Origin: Coptis chinensis
Lineage: Eukaryota > Streptophyta > Magnoliopsida > Ranunculales > Ranunculaceae
Length of the DNA: 64,000 nucleotides
NCBI GenBank assembly: GCA_015680905.1
Contig: CM027383.1
Coordinates: 37,074,501 to 37,138,500, forward strand
Reading direction: 5' to 3'
Below the pieces are notes generated by a model. That model was not told the origin of the DNA, searched no databases, and saw nothing but the letters and a program-made list of their open reading frames with translations. Below, in pieces: positions 32,346-44,654 of the stretch. The position numbers and the translations under genes are program-made. Each line of letters opens with the position of its first letter. The stretch's first letter is position 1.

Positions 32346-35300
32346 CGAGTACAGCATGTTGGAATATGAGAGGCTTCAATATGAATTTCAAGCATAATGA
32401 AGTAAAGGAGTTGATCAGAAAGTTTCATTTAAGTTTAGTAGGGTTAGTGGAGATGAAAGTTAAAGAGGAAAAAATGAATTATATAGTGAATAAATGTTTC
32501 GCTGGATGGCATATATGTCATAACTATGAAAATAGTGATAAGGGCAGAATATGGGTGGTATGGGATCCGCAAGTATACTCAGTTTTGATGGTTAAGAAGG
32601 GGCTACAATACATAACTATGGAGGTGAGGCTACAGAATGGAAGTATGTTTTGTACTAACTGTGGTATATGGGAGCACTGATTTATACATAAGGCAACAGT
32701 TATGGGATGAGCTAATCAACTTCTCTTATATCAATCAGCAACCTTGGATGGTAATGGGCGATTTTAATTCAGTGTTACATTCGTATGAGAGAGTTGGTGG
32801 TGCACAGACAAGGCCGCAACACTTTGCAGACCTTTTACAGTGTGTAACCTTAACAGGGCTGATGGATCTAAAGTCTAAAGGAAATACACTTACGTGGAGT
32901 AATAAGAGAGAGATAAGGGCATGGAGGAAGCTTGACAGAGTTATGGTCAATGCTAGATGGTATGATGAGTTTGAAGAACATGAAGCAGAGTTTCTCAATC
33001 CAGGAATTGCTTCTGATCATTCTATCATAATTGTATATCCACTTAAGCAGAGACATCAAAAGAAGAGGTCTTTTCGATTTTTTAATTTTTGGGTGAAGGA
33101 AGAGGGTTATATGGAAGTTGTCAAACATGCTTGGGCAACTGAATTTGGAGGGAATCCAATGTATAAACTCATGAGGAAACTGAAACAGTTAAAAGGTGAG
33201 TTGATTGAGTGGAATAAAACTAGAGTGGGTAATGTTATTACTAGAGCTGATACCACTAGAAAGGATCTGGACAGGGTACAGACGATGCTACAAGTTGACC
33301 CTTTGAATAATGGGCTTATAAAGGAGGAAAGGGTAGCTACTCAGAGACATGTCCATGCAGCTATAGTGGAGGAAGATTTCCACAGGCAGAAATCAAGGGA
33401 CCAAGTTATAGTAGGCGGAGATAATAATACGGCTTATTTCTTTAAGTCAGTGCAAGCGAGACAAAGTAGAAATAGAATAACTTGTCTTTTTGAGAATGAT
33501 GGTAGTGTGATTGAAGAGGGAGACCTGATAGGAGCAGAATGTGTGAAGTATTATGAAAGAGTATACAGGCCCGATAGTTTGCCAGACATAAGCTTTGAGG
33601 TATATGGCAATATGCAGCCTAGATATCAGGTAACACAAGATGAGAAAGATGAGATGAAGAAATCAGTAACAAGGGATGAGATTGTGCAAGCTTTAGCTGA
33701 TATTGATAGTGAAAAGGCTCTGGGGAATGATGGCTACTCTGCTCATTTTTTCAAATCTGCCTGGAGTGTTATAGGAGATGATTTTGTGAAGGCAATACAG
33801 GGGTTTTTCAGATCTAAGAGGATGTTAGGGGAGGTGAATTCTACATGCATAGCTTTGATACCAAAAGTAAAAAGCCCTACCTCTCTGGGGGATTACAGAC
33901 CAATTGCATGTTGTTGGTGTGGTATACAAATGTATTACAAAGATTCTTACTGCTAGAATGAAAGGGGTAATTAACTGTATTGTTTCTAATAACCAGTCAG
34001 CTTTCATCACAGGCAGAAGGATACAGGACAACATCTTATTATCACATGAGCTACTACACAACTATCATAGGAATGAAGCACCTCCTAGATGTGCGGCAAA
34101 AATTGATCTGAGGAAAGCCTATGATACGGTGAGGTGGGAAACAGTGGTGTTTGCACTGAGAAGATATGGAATGCCAGAGGAGTTCATAGCATGGGTACAA
34201 GTATGTATAGAAACTCCGATATACTCTATAATGGTGAATGGGGCACCTTATGGGTACTTTCAAGGCAAAAGAGGTATCAGGCAAGGTGATCCTATGTCTC
34301 CCTATTTGTTTGTTATGGTTATGGAGCTACTAACAGAGCTTATGCATCATAGTGTCAGGGAAGGAAAATTCAAACTTCATTATAGATGCAAGGATCCTAT
34401 CATCACACATTTATCGTTTGCCGATGACCTGATAGCATTCATGTATGGTGACTTTGAAACAACAGAATGCTTAAAGAATAACCTTCTACTGTTCAAGCAA
34501 AGTACGGGGTTGGATGTGAATGTGCAGAAAAGCCAAATTTTCTTTGCAGGGATGAATGAGGAGCTATGTGATTCTATAACCAATTCTATGCAATTTGCTA
34601 GGGGGAGTTTGCCTGTAAAATATCTAGGATTGCCTTTAATAACGACTAGACTCACACATACGGATGCTTTGCCGTTGATAGATAAAGTGGGAAAGAGAAT
34701 ACAGAGTTGGCGAGGTAAGATGCTGTCTTATGCTGGTAGAGTGCAACTCATTAAGTCGGTACTCAGCAACTTGAGTGTATACTGGTTTGCAACGTACATA
34801 ATGCCTCAAAGCATCTTGGATGAGATAAATAAGTTATGTAGAAATTTTCTCTGGACTGGGACAGATTGTTTACCGTCTCATGCACTGATTGGGTGGGATG
34901 AAGTGTGTTATCCATATGAAGAAGGTGGGCTGGGAATACAGAATGTTAATACTGTGAACAAAGCTGCCATTATGCGTCATGTGTGGAATTTGGTTAGTAA
35001 AAAGGATAACTTATGGGTTGTTTGGATTTGGAAGAATCTCATCAGAACTAAGAACTTCTGGAGCATGAAGATTCCGAATGATTGCTCATATAGCTGGCGA
35101 GCTATTTTGAATAGTAGGGATGATGCAAAACTTATAGTGCGACATCAGATAGGAGATGGCAGAGATACACTCTTCTGGCAGGACCCTTGGCATCCAAGAG
35201 GTATTTTAAAGAATGTGTTCCCACAAACATTCACATATGACACAAGTTGTCATATGAATGCACCAGTTGCGAACTTTATTAATAATGGAGAATGGAGTAT

Positions 35301-36639
35301 AACAAATAGGCTAGGGAGAGAATGTCCAGAGATAGTGAAGGAGATGAAAGAGGGAGTAACAATAAAGGTGGGAGCAGATGAGGTAGTGTGGACTGATGCG
35401 CTATATGATGAGTTCCAGCTGAAAGAAACTTATCGACGATGAGGAGAAAGATGAGAATAATGATTGATTACGAGAACAATATGGTTTCGAATAACATCCC
35501 GAGGCACTCGTTCATTGGGTGGATGGTAATGAAAGGAGCGCTAAAAAAATACTAAGTAAGATGTATGGACCGGAGAGTAGTGCAATCGAAAATGTGTGTG
35601 CTGTGTTGGAGGGAAGATGAGACGGAGAAACACTTGTTTTTTCACCGTAACTATTCCAAATATATATGGATACAACCGATTACTTATGCAGGGTACTCAA
35701 GGCAACCGCCATGGCGTGGGAAGCCGAGTGTGAATGGGTGTTGCAGGAGAGTAAAAGGTAATGGAGGGAAGAAAGATCTTATTTGAAGCTCATTGTCAAC
35801 GTTCGTTCTTTTAATGGATATGGATGGAACGAAACAAGAGAATCTTTAAAAATCAGCCACGAGAACCGCAAGACCTCATTCACAGGATGCTTGGAGATGT
35901 AAAGATAAAAGCCGAAGTTGCCGAACTATAAAATGGAAGAAGGGTCGAGCGCCAAAGGTTTATGGAAAAATGGAACGTGAACAATTTAATAAAGAGGGAG
36001 ACAAGAAGATGTGTGTGTGGGAAAGAGGAGGAGAAGGTATGTACAATCTAAATTCTGATGGAACATTGCAAGGACAGATTGGAGGGTGGGCTGCTGTGAT
36101 TAGAAGCGAGACAGGAGAAGTGGTTGCGGCAGCACATGGAAAATCGTCATTTTGTGAGATAGCAATGATTGAGCTACAGGGATTGCAAGAAGGATTAAAG
36201 CTGGCGAAGAGACAAAATATCAAAAGGGTGCGCGCGCAGACAGATTCAAAAAATGTTATATCTACTATCTATATACTAAAGCAGAGACCTTTAAAGGAGG
36301 ATTTTCTCTCTCCTATGTGGCACTCTAATATGAGAGTTAGCCTTTTTTTTATCCTGTGGCACTCTAATATGAAAGATAGTATTTTCTAATAGTCCCACGT
36401 ACATGGAACCTCTTAGAAGAGTTTAAGTGTATTTATAATTCTTATATTTGGAGAGTTTGAGAGTATTTCCAATTCTTATATATTTGATCAAATAAAAAAA
36501 AAATTACTAAAAAATTGGTGATTCCTATTACGAATCAAACACTTTTAGTGTTTCAATTCTTATATATTAGATCAAATAAAAAAAATTGCTAAAAACTAGG
36601 TGATTTGTATAAACTAATTCCCTATTACAAATCATACAG

Positions 36640-39600
36640 TTTTAGTGTCTATGATAAAGTACCGACTTATTTTGAATATATCCTTAAAACGGCCTCAAAA
36701 TATAGTTAAAAACAATTATACAAAAAATAACATCACAAAATATATAATAGAAAATGAAAAAAAAAATAACGGTAAAGTAATAATGACAAATATTTTAAAA
36801 TATGTATAATACTGAATGAAACTAACGTCAAAAAACAATTAATGGAAAACCGAAAACTGGATGCAAATGTATCGAATTAACCTCAAATAATATTTAACGG
36901 AAAATCTTTGGATGCAAATGCAAGTATTATACTAATCTTAAAAAGTAATTAATAGAAAATCGAAATATAGATACAACTGCATTAAACTAACCTCAAAGAA
37001 TAATTAACGGAAAATCAAAATGTGGATGCAAATACATCAAACTAGCATAAAAAAATAATTGTCGGAAAATCGGAAACTGGATGCAAATGCATTGAGCTAA
37101 CCCTCAAAGATTAAATTAACGGGAAATCGGGAACTGGATGCGACTGCATTGAACTAACCTCAAAGAAAAATTATTTATAAATTGGAAACATAATGCAAAT
37201 GCATGGAACTAATGTTAAAAAATAATTAACGGGAAATCGGAAACCGGTTGCAACTGCACTGAACTAATCTAAAAAAATACACTGTATACAAAACCTCAAG
37301 AAATAATTAACAAGAAATCGGAAACTGGTTGCAAATTCATTGAACTAACCTCAAACAATAATTAACGGGAAATCGGAAACTATATGCAAATGCAACTTTA
37401 TCAAATAATAAACGAGAAATCTAAAACTATATGCAAATGCATTAAACTAATCTCATATAATAATTAACGGGAAATCAGAAACAGGATGTAAATGCATTGA
37501 ACTAACCTCGAAGAACAATTACCAAGAAATTGGAAATTGGATGCAAATGTATTGAACTACCGAAAAGAATAATTAACGAAATCATAAATTGGATGCAACT
37601 GCATTGAACTGATATCAAAAAAAATAAATAACGGAATTGGAAATTAGATGCAACTGCATTGAACTAACCTCAAAATATAAATAACGGAAAATCGTAAACC
37701 TGGATGCAAATACATTGAACTAACCTCAAAACATAGTTGGGTTATATGTTGTGAGAATGTCTCGATAAGTATAGTTTTACACTTAAAATGGTGTTTATCT
37801 TATCTCTTTCCGTATGATTGGGAACTCCTTGCTATTCAAATTTCAAAGTAGTCCAATATATATGAAACTTTATTAGGCAATATCACTAAATTTCAATCAA
37901 ATTTCTATTATTAAACAACAAAATGAAGTTGAAGAGTTTTATCAAAGGTGAGTTCATTTTTTTTTAACGGAGAGTGAGGTTTTCACGTTATAAGAAATCT
38001 GGTTGAGTGATTAATATAATGTTAATATATATAATAGTTCTGCATATTTGCAAATATTTTTCAGAATAATTAATATAACAACACCCGTTCGTAGATAATC
38101 TTTGAAGATTCCACATAGTGAGTCATGCATAATTTAAAGAATAATTAGTGAGAAATTGGGAACTGGATAATCTTCGATGATCTCACATAGTAAATTAAGC
38201 ATAATTTACTTTTTATGTCATGTTTGTAATGACACTACAGATGAATCAGTAGAAATTGGTATTACATACCATATTGGATAATTATAATGAAATCAGAAAT
38301 TGGATTCAAATACATAACTGAGCTCAAAGAGTGATTAACGGGAAATCATAAACTTTATACAAATTGCATTAAACTAACGACAAAGAATAATTAACGGTAA
38401 ATTAGGAATTGGATGCAAATCATTGAAAAATATTTAACGGAAAATCGGAAACGGTATGCAAATACATCAAACAAATCTCAAATAATAATTAATGGGAAAC
38501 CGGAAACTGGATGCAAATGCATTGAACTTTACTCAAAAAATAATTAACATAAAATCAAAAACCGAATGCAACTGCATTGAACTAACCTCATAGAATAATT
38601 GGTGGGAAATCGAAAATTAAATGCAAATGCATTGAAAAACCTCAAAGAATAGTTAGCGGGAAATCAGAAACCGGATAGAATTGTATCGAACTAACCTCGA
38701 AGTATAAATAATCAGAAACTAGATGCAGATGTATTGAACTAACTTTAAAGAGTTATTAATGGGAAATCGAAAACTGGATCCAAATGCAATGAACTAATCT
38801 CAAAGACTCATTAACGAAACATTGAAAAATGGATGAAATTGCACTGAACTAACCTAAATTAATAATTAACGGGAAAATATAAATTTGATGTAACTGCATT
38901 GAACTAACCTAAAAAAATAATTAACGGTAAATCAGAAACTTGATGCAAATGCATTGAACTAACCTCAGAGAACAATTAACATAAAATCGGAAGTTGGATG
39001 CAACTGCATTGAACTAACCTCAAAGAATAATTAACGGAAAACCAAAAACTGGATGCAACTGCATTAAACTAAAATCAGAGATTAAGTAGTGGAAATCGAA
39101 ATTGGATGCAAATGCATTGAAATAACTTAAAAAATAGTTAACTAGAAATCGAAGTCGGATGTAACTACATCGCATTGACCTCGATCAAAGCATAAATGTC
39201 CACTTTTTAGCCTTCTCACATGAGTAATTAATAATTAGGAACCAAAACGAAAGTGAGTTTATAAAAACAGACTCTTACATGTATACAAATTGTATAGAAA
39301 TTGTAAACTATCGAACTAACCAACAATTAACGGAAAATCAGAAACTGGATGCGATGTATTGAACTAACCTCAAAAAGTAATTAACGGTGATTGGAATCTA
39401 GATGCAAATGCTATGAACTAATCTCAAAGACTAATTAACGAAACATCGAAAACTGGATGCAACTATACTGAATTAACCTTAATGAATAACTAACGGGAAA
39501 TCATAAAGTGGATGCAATTGCACTGAATTAACTTCAAATAATAATTAATGGGAAATTGGAAACTTGATGCAATTGCATTGAACTAATCTCAAAGAATAAT

Positions 39601-39690
39601 TAATGAGAAATTGGAAACTGGATGCAACGTACTACATTAAACTAACCTCAAATAATAATTAATGGAAAATCATAAACTTGATGCAAATGC
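36640..39690 (+). repeat. Helitron degenerate tandem repeats, unit about 55-60 bp
   Basis: Dozens of diverged copies of a unit built from GGATGCAAATGCATTGAACT, AACCTCAAAGAATAATTAAC and GGGAAATCGGAAACT. The array is broken by other sequence at about 37740-38290 and about 39190-39300. The unit contains the small palindrome TGCAAATGCA/TGCATT. Confidence 0.85.
37735..38105 (+). repeat. Helitron internal duplication, copy 1
   Basis: About 370 bp beginning with TTATATGTTGTGAGAATGTC and ending in AATATAACAACACCCGTTCG. It aligns with 39715-40055 (TTATATGTAAGGAGAATAAA to AATATAACGGCACCCGTTCG). Both copies contain TCAATCAAATTTCTATTATT and GAGTTTTATCAA segments. Confidence 0.75.
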
Positions 39691-39714
39691 ATTGAACTAA
39701 TAACCCTAAAACAT

Positions 39715-40060
39715 ATTTGTATTATATGTAAGGAGAATAAATGTCTCAACAAATATAGTTTTGCATTTTAAGTAGTGTTTATTATAATTCTTTTATTGTG
39801 ATTGGGAATGCCTTGCTATTCAAGTAGCTTCAATATTATCTTCGCCACATTAGGTATTCTCACAAAACTTCAATCAAACTTCTATTATTAAACCTAACAA
39901 TAAAAAGAAGTCGATGAGTTTTATCAAGTTTTGGTGCTTCCTTTTTATAGAGAGTGGTGCAAGAAATTTAAATGAGTAATTAATATAATTTTCATATCTC
40001 ATAGCTATGCATAGTTACTAATATTTTTTAGAATAATTTAATATAACGGCACCCGTTCGT
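39715..40060 (+). repeat. Helitron internal duplication, copy 2
   Basis: The second copy of the segment at 37735-38105, diverged by substitutions and small indels, placed just after the second block of tandem repeats. Confidence 0.75.
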
Positions 40061-40177
40061 AGGATACGTTCATGTGATAATCTTTTTAAGTGAGAGTAGT
40101 GTATTCTTTGAGGATATGGAAACAATCAATCTGTTTCAGTGATTTGTACACATTAGTAAGCCGAACGGTGATGATTT

Positions 40178-40830
40178 ACCGCTAAATCACTATAAATCTA
40201 ATAAAACTATTATACAAGCTAGATCGAGTTTAAGATAATTTGAAAATTATGGATTAATATTATAAACCACAAAGTGAAGAGGGTATCTCAATTTGATCCC
40301 TTAGTTTCCAAGTACTTATGCACCATAATTGTTGCTCATTAACGTATTTCGGTTTATTTTCAATAAAAATATATTCTTATTCAAAAATTTGCCGCTAAAT
40401 CACCATAAATCTAAGAAAACTATTATACAAGCTAGATCGAGTTTAAGATAATTCTATTTGAAAATTATGGATTAATATCCTAAACCACAAAGTGAATAGG
40501 CTATCTCAATTTGATCTCTTAGTTTCCAAGTACTTATGCACCATAATCGCTGCTCATTAACATATTTCGGTTTATTTTCAATAAAAAATATATTCGATTC
40601 GAAAAATTTGTCGCTAAATCACCATAAATCTAAGAAAACTATTATATAAGCTAGATCGAGTTTTAAGATAATTCTATTTGAAAATTACGGATTAATATCC
40701 TAAACCACAAAGTGAAGATGCTATCTCAATTTGATCCCTTAGTTTCTAAGTTCTTATATACCATAATCATTGGTCATTAACGTATTTCGATTTATTTTCA
40801 ATAAAAATATATTCTGATTCGATAATTTGT
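40178..40830 (+). repeat. Helitron 3' triplication, unit about 215 bp
   Basis: Three copies start CTAAATCAC(T/C)ATAAATCTA near 40182, 40395 and 40614. Each runs through AAGCTAGATCGAGTTT, AACCACAAAGTGAA, a CAATTTGAT(C/T)(C/T)CTTAGTTT segment and TTTCGGTTTATTTTCAATAAAA-like sequence. They lie just before the 3' hairpin. Confidence 0.85.
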
Positions 40831-41157
40831 GCGAGACATTTCGTAAAGCCTTTTCAACACACAAAATATTTAATAGATCCTGGGCGTATGCCCGGGTCCA
40901 AAATCTAGTCATTTCTAAAGGGGACACATCCGTGGCAGGTGAGATACATCATCAAGGAAGTGAAGCACATTATACAAGAGTTAGAAAAGTTTGAAATAGT
41001 ACATGTGTATAGGGAGAGTAATAAATTAGCTGATGCATTAGCGGCAAATGTGCCCAATGTGAGTTTTATTGAACTGGTCCCTAGTTCATTCTCAGAAGAT
41101 ATTAGGAAAATTGTATATGAGGATGCTAGTGGAAAACAGTATATGAGATGTAATTGA

Positions 41158-41275
41158 CTCCAAGCTTTATTTTTATAAATAAAGGGGTAGGGGACCTCGT
41201 TAAAAACCCCGCTTGCCAACCAAAAATAAAAAATAATAAAAAAAAATAAAAAATAAAAAAACAAAAACAAATCGA
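41158..41275 (+). mobile_element. LINE 3' UTR and A-rich tail
   Basis: After the ORF2 stop there is a short UTR with GGGACCTCGTTAAAAACCCC and GCTTGCCAACC, then an A-rich tail of AAAAATAAAA units. This type of 3' end is usual for plant L1 elements. Confidence 0.7.
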
Positions 41276-41419
41276 ACAATGATTTATGAGGAAAGACAGA
41301 GCAAACATTGATTATATTTTGCTTTTAATTATCCTGTTGTTTATATGTACCTTTCTTTTTTCAGTGATTATTAGATGTTCTAGTCAATTTTATCATGTTT
41401 ATTTGTAACGTGCAGATGC

Positions 41420-42080
41420 ATGGGTCGTGGAAAACTTAACATGCAGCTCATAAGCAATGAGAAGTCTCACAATGTTACTTTTGTCAAGAGACGAAACGGA
41501 TTAATTAAAGAAAAAATTGCATGAATTCACCCTTATTCACCACATTATGTGGCGTCGATGCCTGTATGATTGTCTATGGACCAAACCATCGTGATCGTTC
41601 CCTTGCAGAAACATGGCCAGAAAATAAAGAAGTGCACCGCGTCCTTAGTCGATATTGTCAAAAGAATCACAACTCTGAATGTTCTATGTGGGATGATCAT
41701 ATAAACAAGTTACCTGAAGATCAGCTGAAGCAATTTTCTAACGAATTGGATGATAAGATTGATTCGATCCAAAAGAAAATTGAGTGGACAGGATCAAATG
41801 GAATCAAAGCATGCCAAAGGAAGAACCGAGAATGGTCCAGCAAAAACATGCAACAATGGATCAAACACCATGTTATGTACAACCTATTGCTTACCTGAAT
41901 CCACATTCGCACATGCATAATCAAGTTCACGGTCTTTCCAATGGGAGCAACGACAATGAGCTGTGTATAAAGAACGACTGTGATGCCAATAATTTTAACA
42001 CGGGTTACATGGGGGACAATTCCTATACTACTTTGAAGCACCCGTATCTTCCCGATCAAGGACAACTATGGCCCTTTTGA
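41420..42080 (+). pseudogene. Type I (M-gamma-like) MADS-box gene, frameshifted
   Basis: From the ATG at 41420 the frame reads MGRGKLNMQLISNEKSHNVT then FVKRRNGLIKEK, an N-terminal MADS DNA-binding half. A frameshift near 41512 moves the rest to another frame: TLCGVDACMIVYGPNH, the C-terminal MADS half, then AETWPENKEVHRVLSRY as in AGL80-type M-gamma factors. A coiled K-like region follows (QLKQFSNELDDKIDSIQKKI). A second frameshift near 41800 leads to a tail with PCYVQPIAYLNPHSHMHN ending at 42080. M-gamma MADS proteins act as transcription factors in female gametophyte and endosperm. The two frameshifts suggest a pseudogene. The LINE tail ends about 145 bp upstream. Confidence 0.75.
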
Positions 42081-43099
42081 ACCTTTTTTGTGCTGAAGGT
42101 TACCATCTTTAATGTCTTTCAGACTGTCACTATCCAGCAGCATGATAGTAAGCCTGCAAGATCCCATATATACTTTGAGGGTTTTTATTCCAAGAAATTG
42201 AAGGGGCCTAGAACATGTACAGAAGTGCAGTATATCATGGTTACAAGGCATGAGTTGCAAAGATGCCAGCTGGTCCGGCCTTGGGTTTGCTCCCCAAAGG
42301 TGACTAATTTAAGCTGGCCCGGACACTCGGTCAGCAAAAAAAAAAAATAGATGCAAAAATGCCGTGCATACTATTAGGAACAGGGAGCAAATGTTGCGGA
42401 CAGTACTTACTATACTACTATGCAAGGAATCAGAAACAAACTAGAGAGAACGAAATATGCAGCATTAAATTTGTTTTCCTTGTAAAATTGAAGCTTTGAA
42501 TACAAATTTCTTGATGTACTTCGTCTTACTGCAGACTGTTGATGGGGATATGTGCTGTGTACTTGATCGATTTTGTTCTTCTGAATTGCTAAAATTTTAA
42601 CAAAAAACCATAGAAAGTCATTTAGCATTTTAGCGGCATAAACATAATTTGATTTTGATATATAAAATTCGCAACGTGCAAGATATGAGAAACTAACACA
42701 AGCGTGCTACTTGCTTTGAAGCTTTGCACAAAAAATATTAGCTTCATGGTGTAACTGAATTGAGTTTTCTTGCTACGGTTGTGACCGCTCATCAAAACTT
42801 TTGTGGCTACATTGTGATTTTAAAGATAAATGACTTTCTATGCTTTAAATTTTTTGCATCTGTATGTTCTTGTCTCATTTTGAAAAACTATGGATTAGAA
42901 GTGCATCTGTGAGCTCAAAGTCTCACATCTAAGAAAATCACTAAATTTAAAACCAAAATAGCTCTTAAAGAGTTCAAACAATACAGGGTAGCAAACACCA
43001 GAAAATTTTATAGCTCATTGTCCTAACAAAATTACATCCAAAAACTAAAGAGCATCTCTATATTAGGTCGCCCTTATTTCCGCGGAGTGTTTAGTCAAA
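42081..43099. other. No gene recognised
   Basis: AT-rich spacer after the MADS remnant. Short A-tracts and no open frame with recognisable content. Confidence 0.5.
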
Positions 43100-44060
43100 A
43101 TCAGCATTGACAGAGTTCAAAGGTTCTTGAAGCTCCCGTCGTGCTCCAGCATCACTGCTCCTTAATGTCAGCATAAGGTCTTTGCTATTGCCTAGGATCA
43201 GTGCTTTATGCCTTTATCCATCCTCAAATCTCTATGTAGCCAGGCAGCAATCTCAGCATCATGACACTCCACTTCCATAGGACTTCTAGCAGCTAGTAAA
43301 CTTCCTGTATACAACTCCAATTAAGTAGCCTCTCATTATTGGCTAAACAAACTGCTGCAGCTGCTCCCTTGCTTGACAATCAGTCATGGGCACCATCAAA
43401 ATACAATATATTCCAACCTGTGTAAGTTTGAGGTCCTGGTCTATTCAGCGTTTTAGATAAACAAATATCAATCCCATTCCTGTGCTGTTTATACCCTCAT
43501 TGTCCTGCTTGCATCCTGAATGCTTCCGTACTTTCCAGAATTATTTTCTCTGACATGTCTGTATACTGCACAGAAATCAGGTTCTATGTTTCCAAATCCC
43601 AGCTTGTTTCTACAGCTACATATCTCATACATCATCAGCGAGAAATAGGTAAGTGCATATCTGAGCGTCTCCTCTTTTTCATTGTTGTTCCATAGTATTG
43701 CCTCCTCAAGTCAGTCTCTGAGGGTTTTGTCCCTGTTTTCCTCTACCTCTTAGGTTCAAATCAGACCCAAACCACAAGCACCAACGGATACACCCTACAT
43801 CACCTTCACAACTTCTATTGTCAAAACAGTCTTTGACACTTTTGTACTGATCCAAGAGGGCAAGAACCACCAGCTATATGTGTCTCCCTCCGTGTTTATG
43901 TGTTTGTAAGCTGACTTGACTGTGAGCTCACCACTTTTGTTAGCAACCCAAATGATTTTATCAGAGATTTCTGGATGAATTTTCACTAGTTTACTACTAG
44001 TGAGAGCCTGAGGAAACACCTCTCCTATCCTACTTTGGTTCCAACTTCCAAGTGAGGTTT
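43100..44060 (-). pseudogene. LINE ORF2 C-terminal fragment (zf-RVT and RNase H), degraded
   Basis: On the minus strand 44019-43795 reads IHPEISDKIIWVANKSGELT then VKSAYKHI, the region typical of plant LINE ORF2 near zf-RVT. Further on, near 43425-43330, GWNILYFDGAHD and SSKGAAAAVCLANNERLL resemble the beginning of an RNase H domain. Many stops separate these parts. It is an old LINE relic, more decayed than the element at 30.5-41.3 kb and on the opposite strand. Confidence 0.55.
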
Positions 44061-44309
44061 TGAGTAACTTGGACTTGTTGGGACCCTGTTGAGATTTGTG
44101 TTTGTATTTAGGATAGAATCGAGAAGGCTTTTTAGACAGGTTGTTTTGTTGAGATAGGTCGATAGGTTATCCAAGGTTCAGCATAAATACACAGGCAAGA
44201 AGTTAGAACCATCTCCTACTTTCCATAACAAACCACCCTTATTTGACACTGAGTCTTATCGTTTAAGAGTCTGTATATACATAACCCTCCCATAAACTTC
44301 TCTGTAGAA

Positions 44310-44528
44310 CTACTGATTCTGCACAACACATCTATACAGTTTCCCATTTGCTTCAATTTTTTTGCAATGAGAACCCTCAAAGTATTTGTATAAAGAAGTA
44401 CATCCAAATTCCGGATAAGAAGGATTGTGTGCAAGGAAAGGAAAACAATTTAGAGGAACGAGTAGTAGAAGTGCAATAATAAATTTCAAGTGCATCTCTA
44501 AGCCTCGTCTCACATCAAAGATAGTCAT
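44310..44528 (-). CDS. Possible small secreted cysteine-containing protein
   Basis: A 72-residue frame with a likely signal peptide: an internal Met at about residue 12 begins MHLKFIIALLLLVPLNCFPF, a strong hydrophobic stretch. A mature part with three Cys follows (FGCTSLYKYFEGSHCKK, then YRCVVQNQ). A second frame just after it (44434-44216) continues with more Cys (CIDVLC, GGLCIY, TQCQIRVVCYGK), so an intron or frameshift may link them. I do not recognise the family. It could be a small secreted peptide gene or chance. Confidence 0.3.
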   Translation of the reverse strand: MTIFDVRRGLEMHLKFIIALLLLVPLNCFPFLAHNPSYPEFGCTSLYKYFEGSHCKKIEANGKLYRCVVQNQ

Positions 44529-44654
44529 TCACACTGTAAGTTTCAGTTGTCAATTATCGGACCCTGAAGGCCTGAACATCTCTATATTATCACTTACAAA
44601 CAAACATATTAGCAAGAAGCAGTGGATTAATAAATTGGCATCAAACAGGCCTTT

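Larger units (their letters stand above)
36268..40908 (+). mobile_element. Non-autonomous Helitron
   Basis: It starts TCTATATACTAAAG at 36268 and ends CTAG at 40905-40908. It sits exactly between host A (36267) and T (40909), as Helitrons do. A hairpin (CCTGGGC-GTAT-GCCCGGG, 40879-40896, one G-T pair) lies 8 bases before the CTAG end, the expected subterminal terminator. No Rep/helicase frame is present in 4641 bp, so it depended on an autonomous relative. The interior is AT-rich and made of degenerate tandem repeats. Removing it in mind rejoins the LINE RNase H region, which supports both boundaries. Confidence 0.88.
32342..41157 (+). pseudogene. LINE ORF2 (endonuclease, reverse transcriptase, RNase H), interrupted
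   Basis: The start ATG overlaps the ORF1 stop. The AP-endonuclease begins TACWNMRGFN and includes VMGDFNSVLH and the terminal PGIASDHS motif. The reverse transcriptase shows DYRPIAC, KIDLRKAYDTVRWE, GIRQGDPMSPYLFVM and the catalytic FADD (LSFADDLIAF). A zf-RVT-like part (MCVLCWREDETEKHLFFH) lies near 35595. RNase H starts LNSDGTLQGQIGGWAAVI near 36050, runs to TDSKNVISTI at 36267 and resumes after the Helitron with YIIKEVKHIIQELEKF and YRESNKLADALA. Frameshifts lie near 32650, 33905, 35440 and 40935, with further stops between 35440 and 35960. The catalytic reverse transcriptase core itself (33960-35440) is open. Confidence 0.85.
30500..41275 (+). mobile_element. L1-type LINE with RNase H, split by a Helitron
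   Basis: Order on the plus strand: ORF1 (about 30560-32345), ORF2 with AP-endonuclease, reverse transcriptase, zf-RVT region and RNase H (32342-36267, resuming 40909-41157), then a short 3' UTR and an A-rich tail (to about 41275). This is the plan of plant L1-clade retroposons that carry an added RNase H domain. The 5' edge is approximate and I found no target duplication. Several frameshifts and stops make it inactive. The Helitron at 36268-40908 sits inside the RNase H coding region, so it arrived later. Confidence 0.85.

Noticed and set aside
36268-40908. Rep/helicase genes of an autonomous Helitron
   Set aside because: No open frame of useful length exists in the interval; it is repeats throughout.
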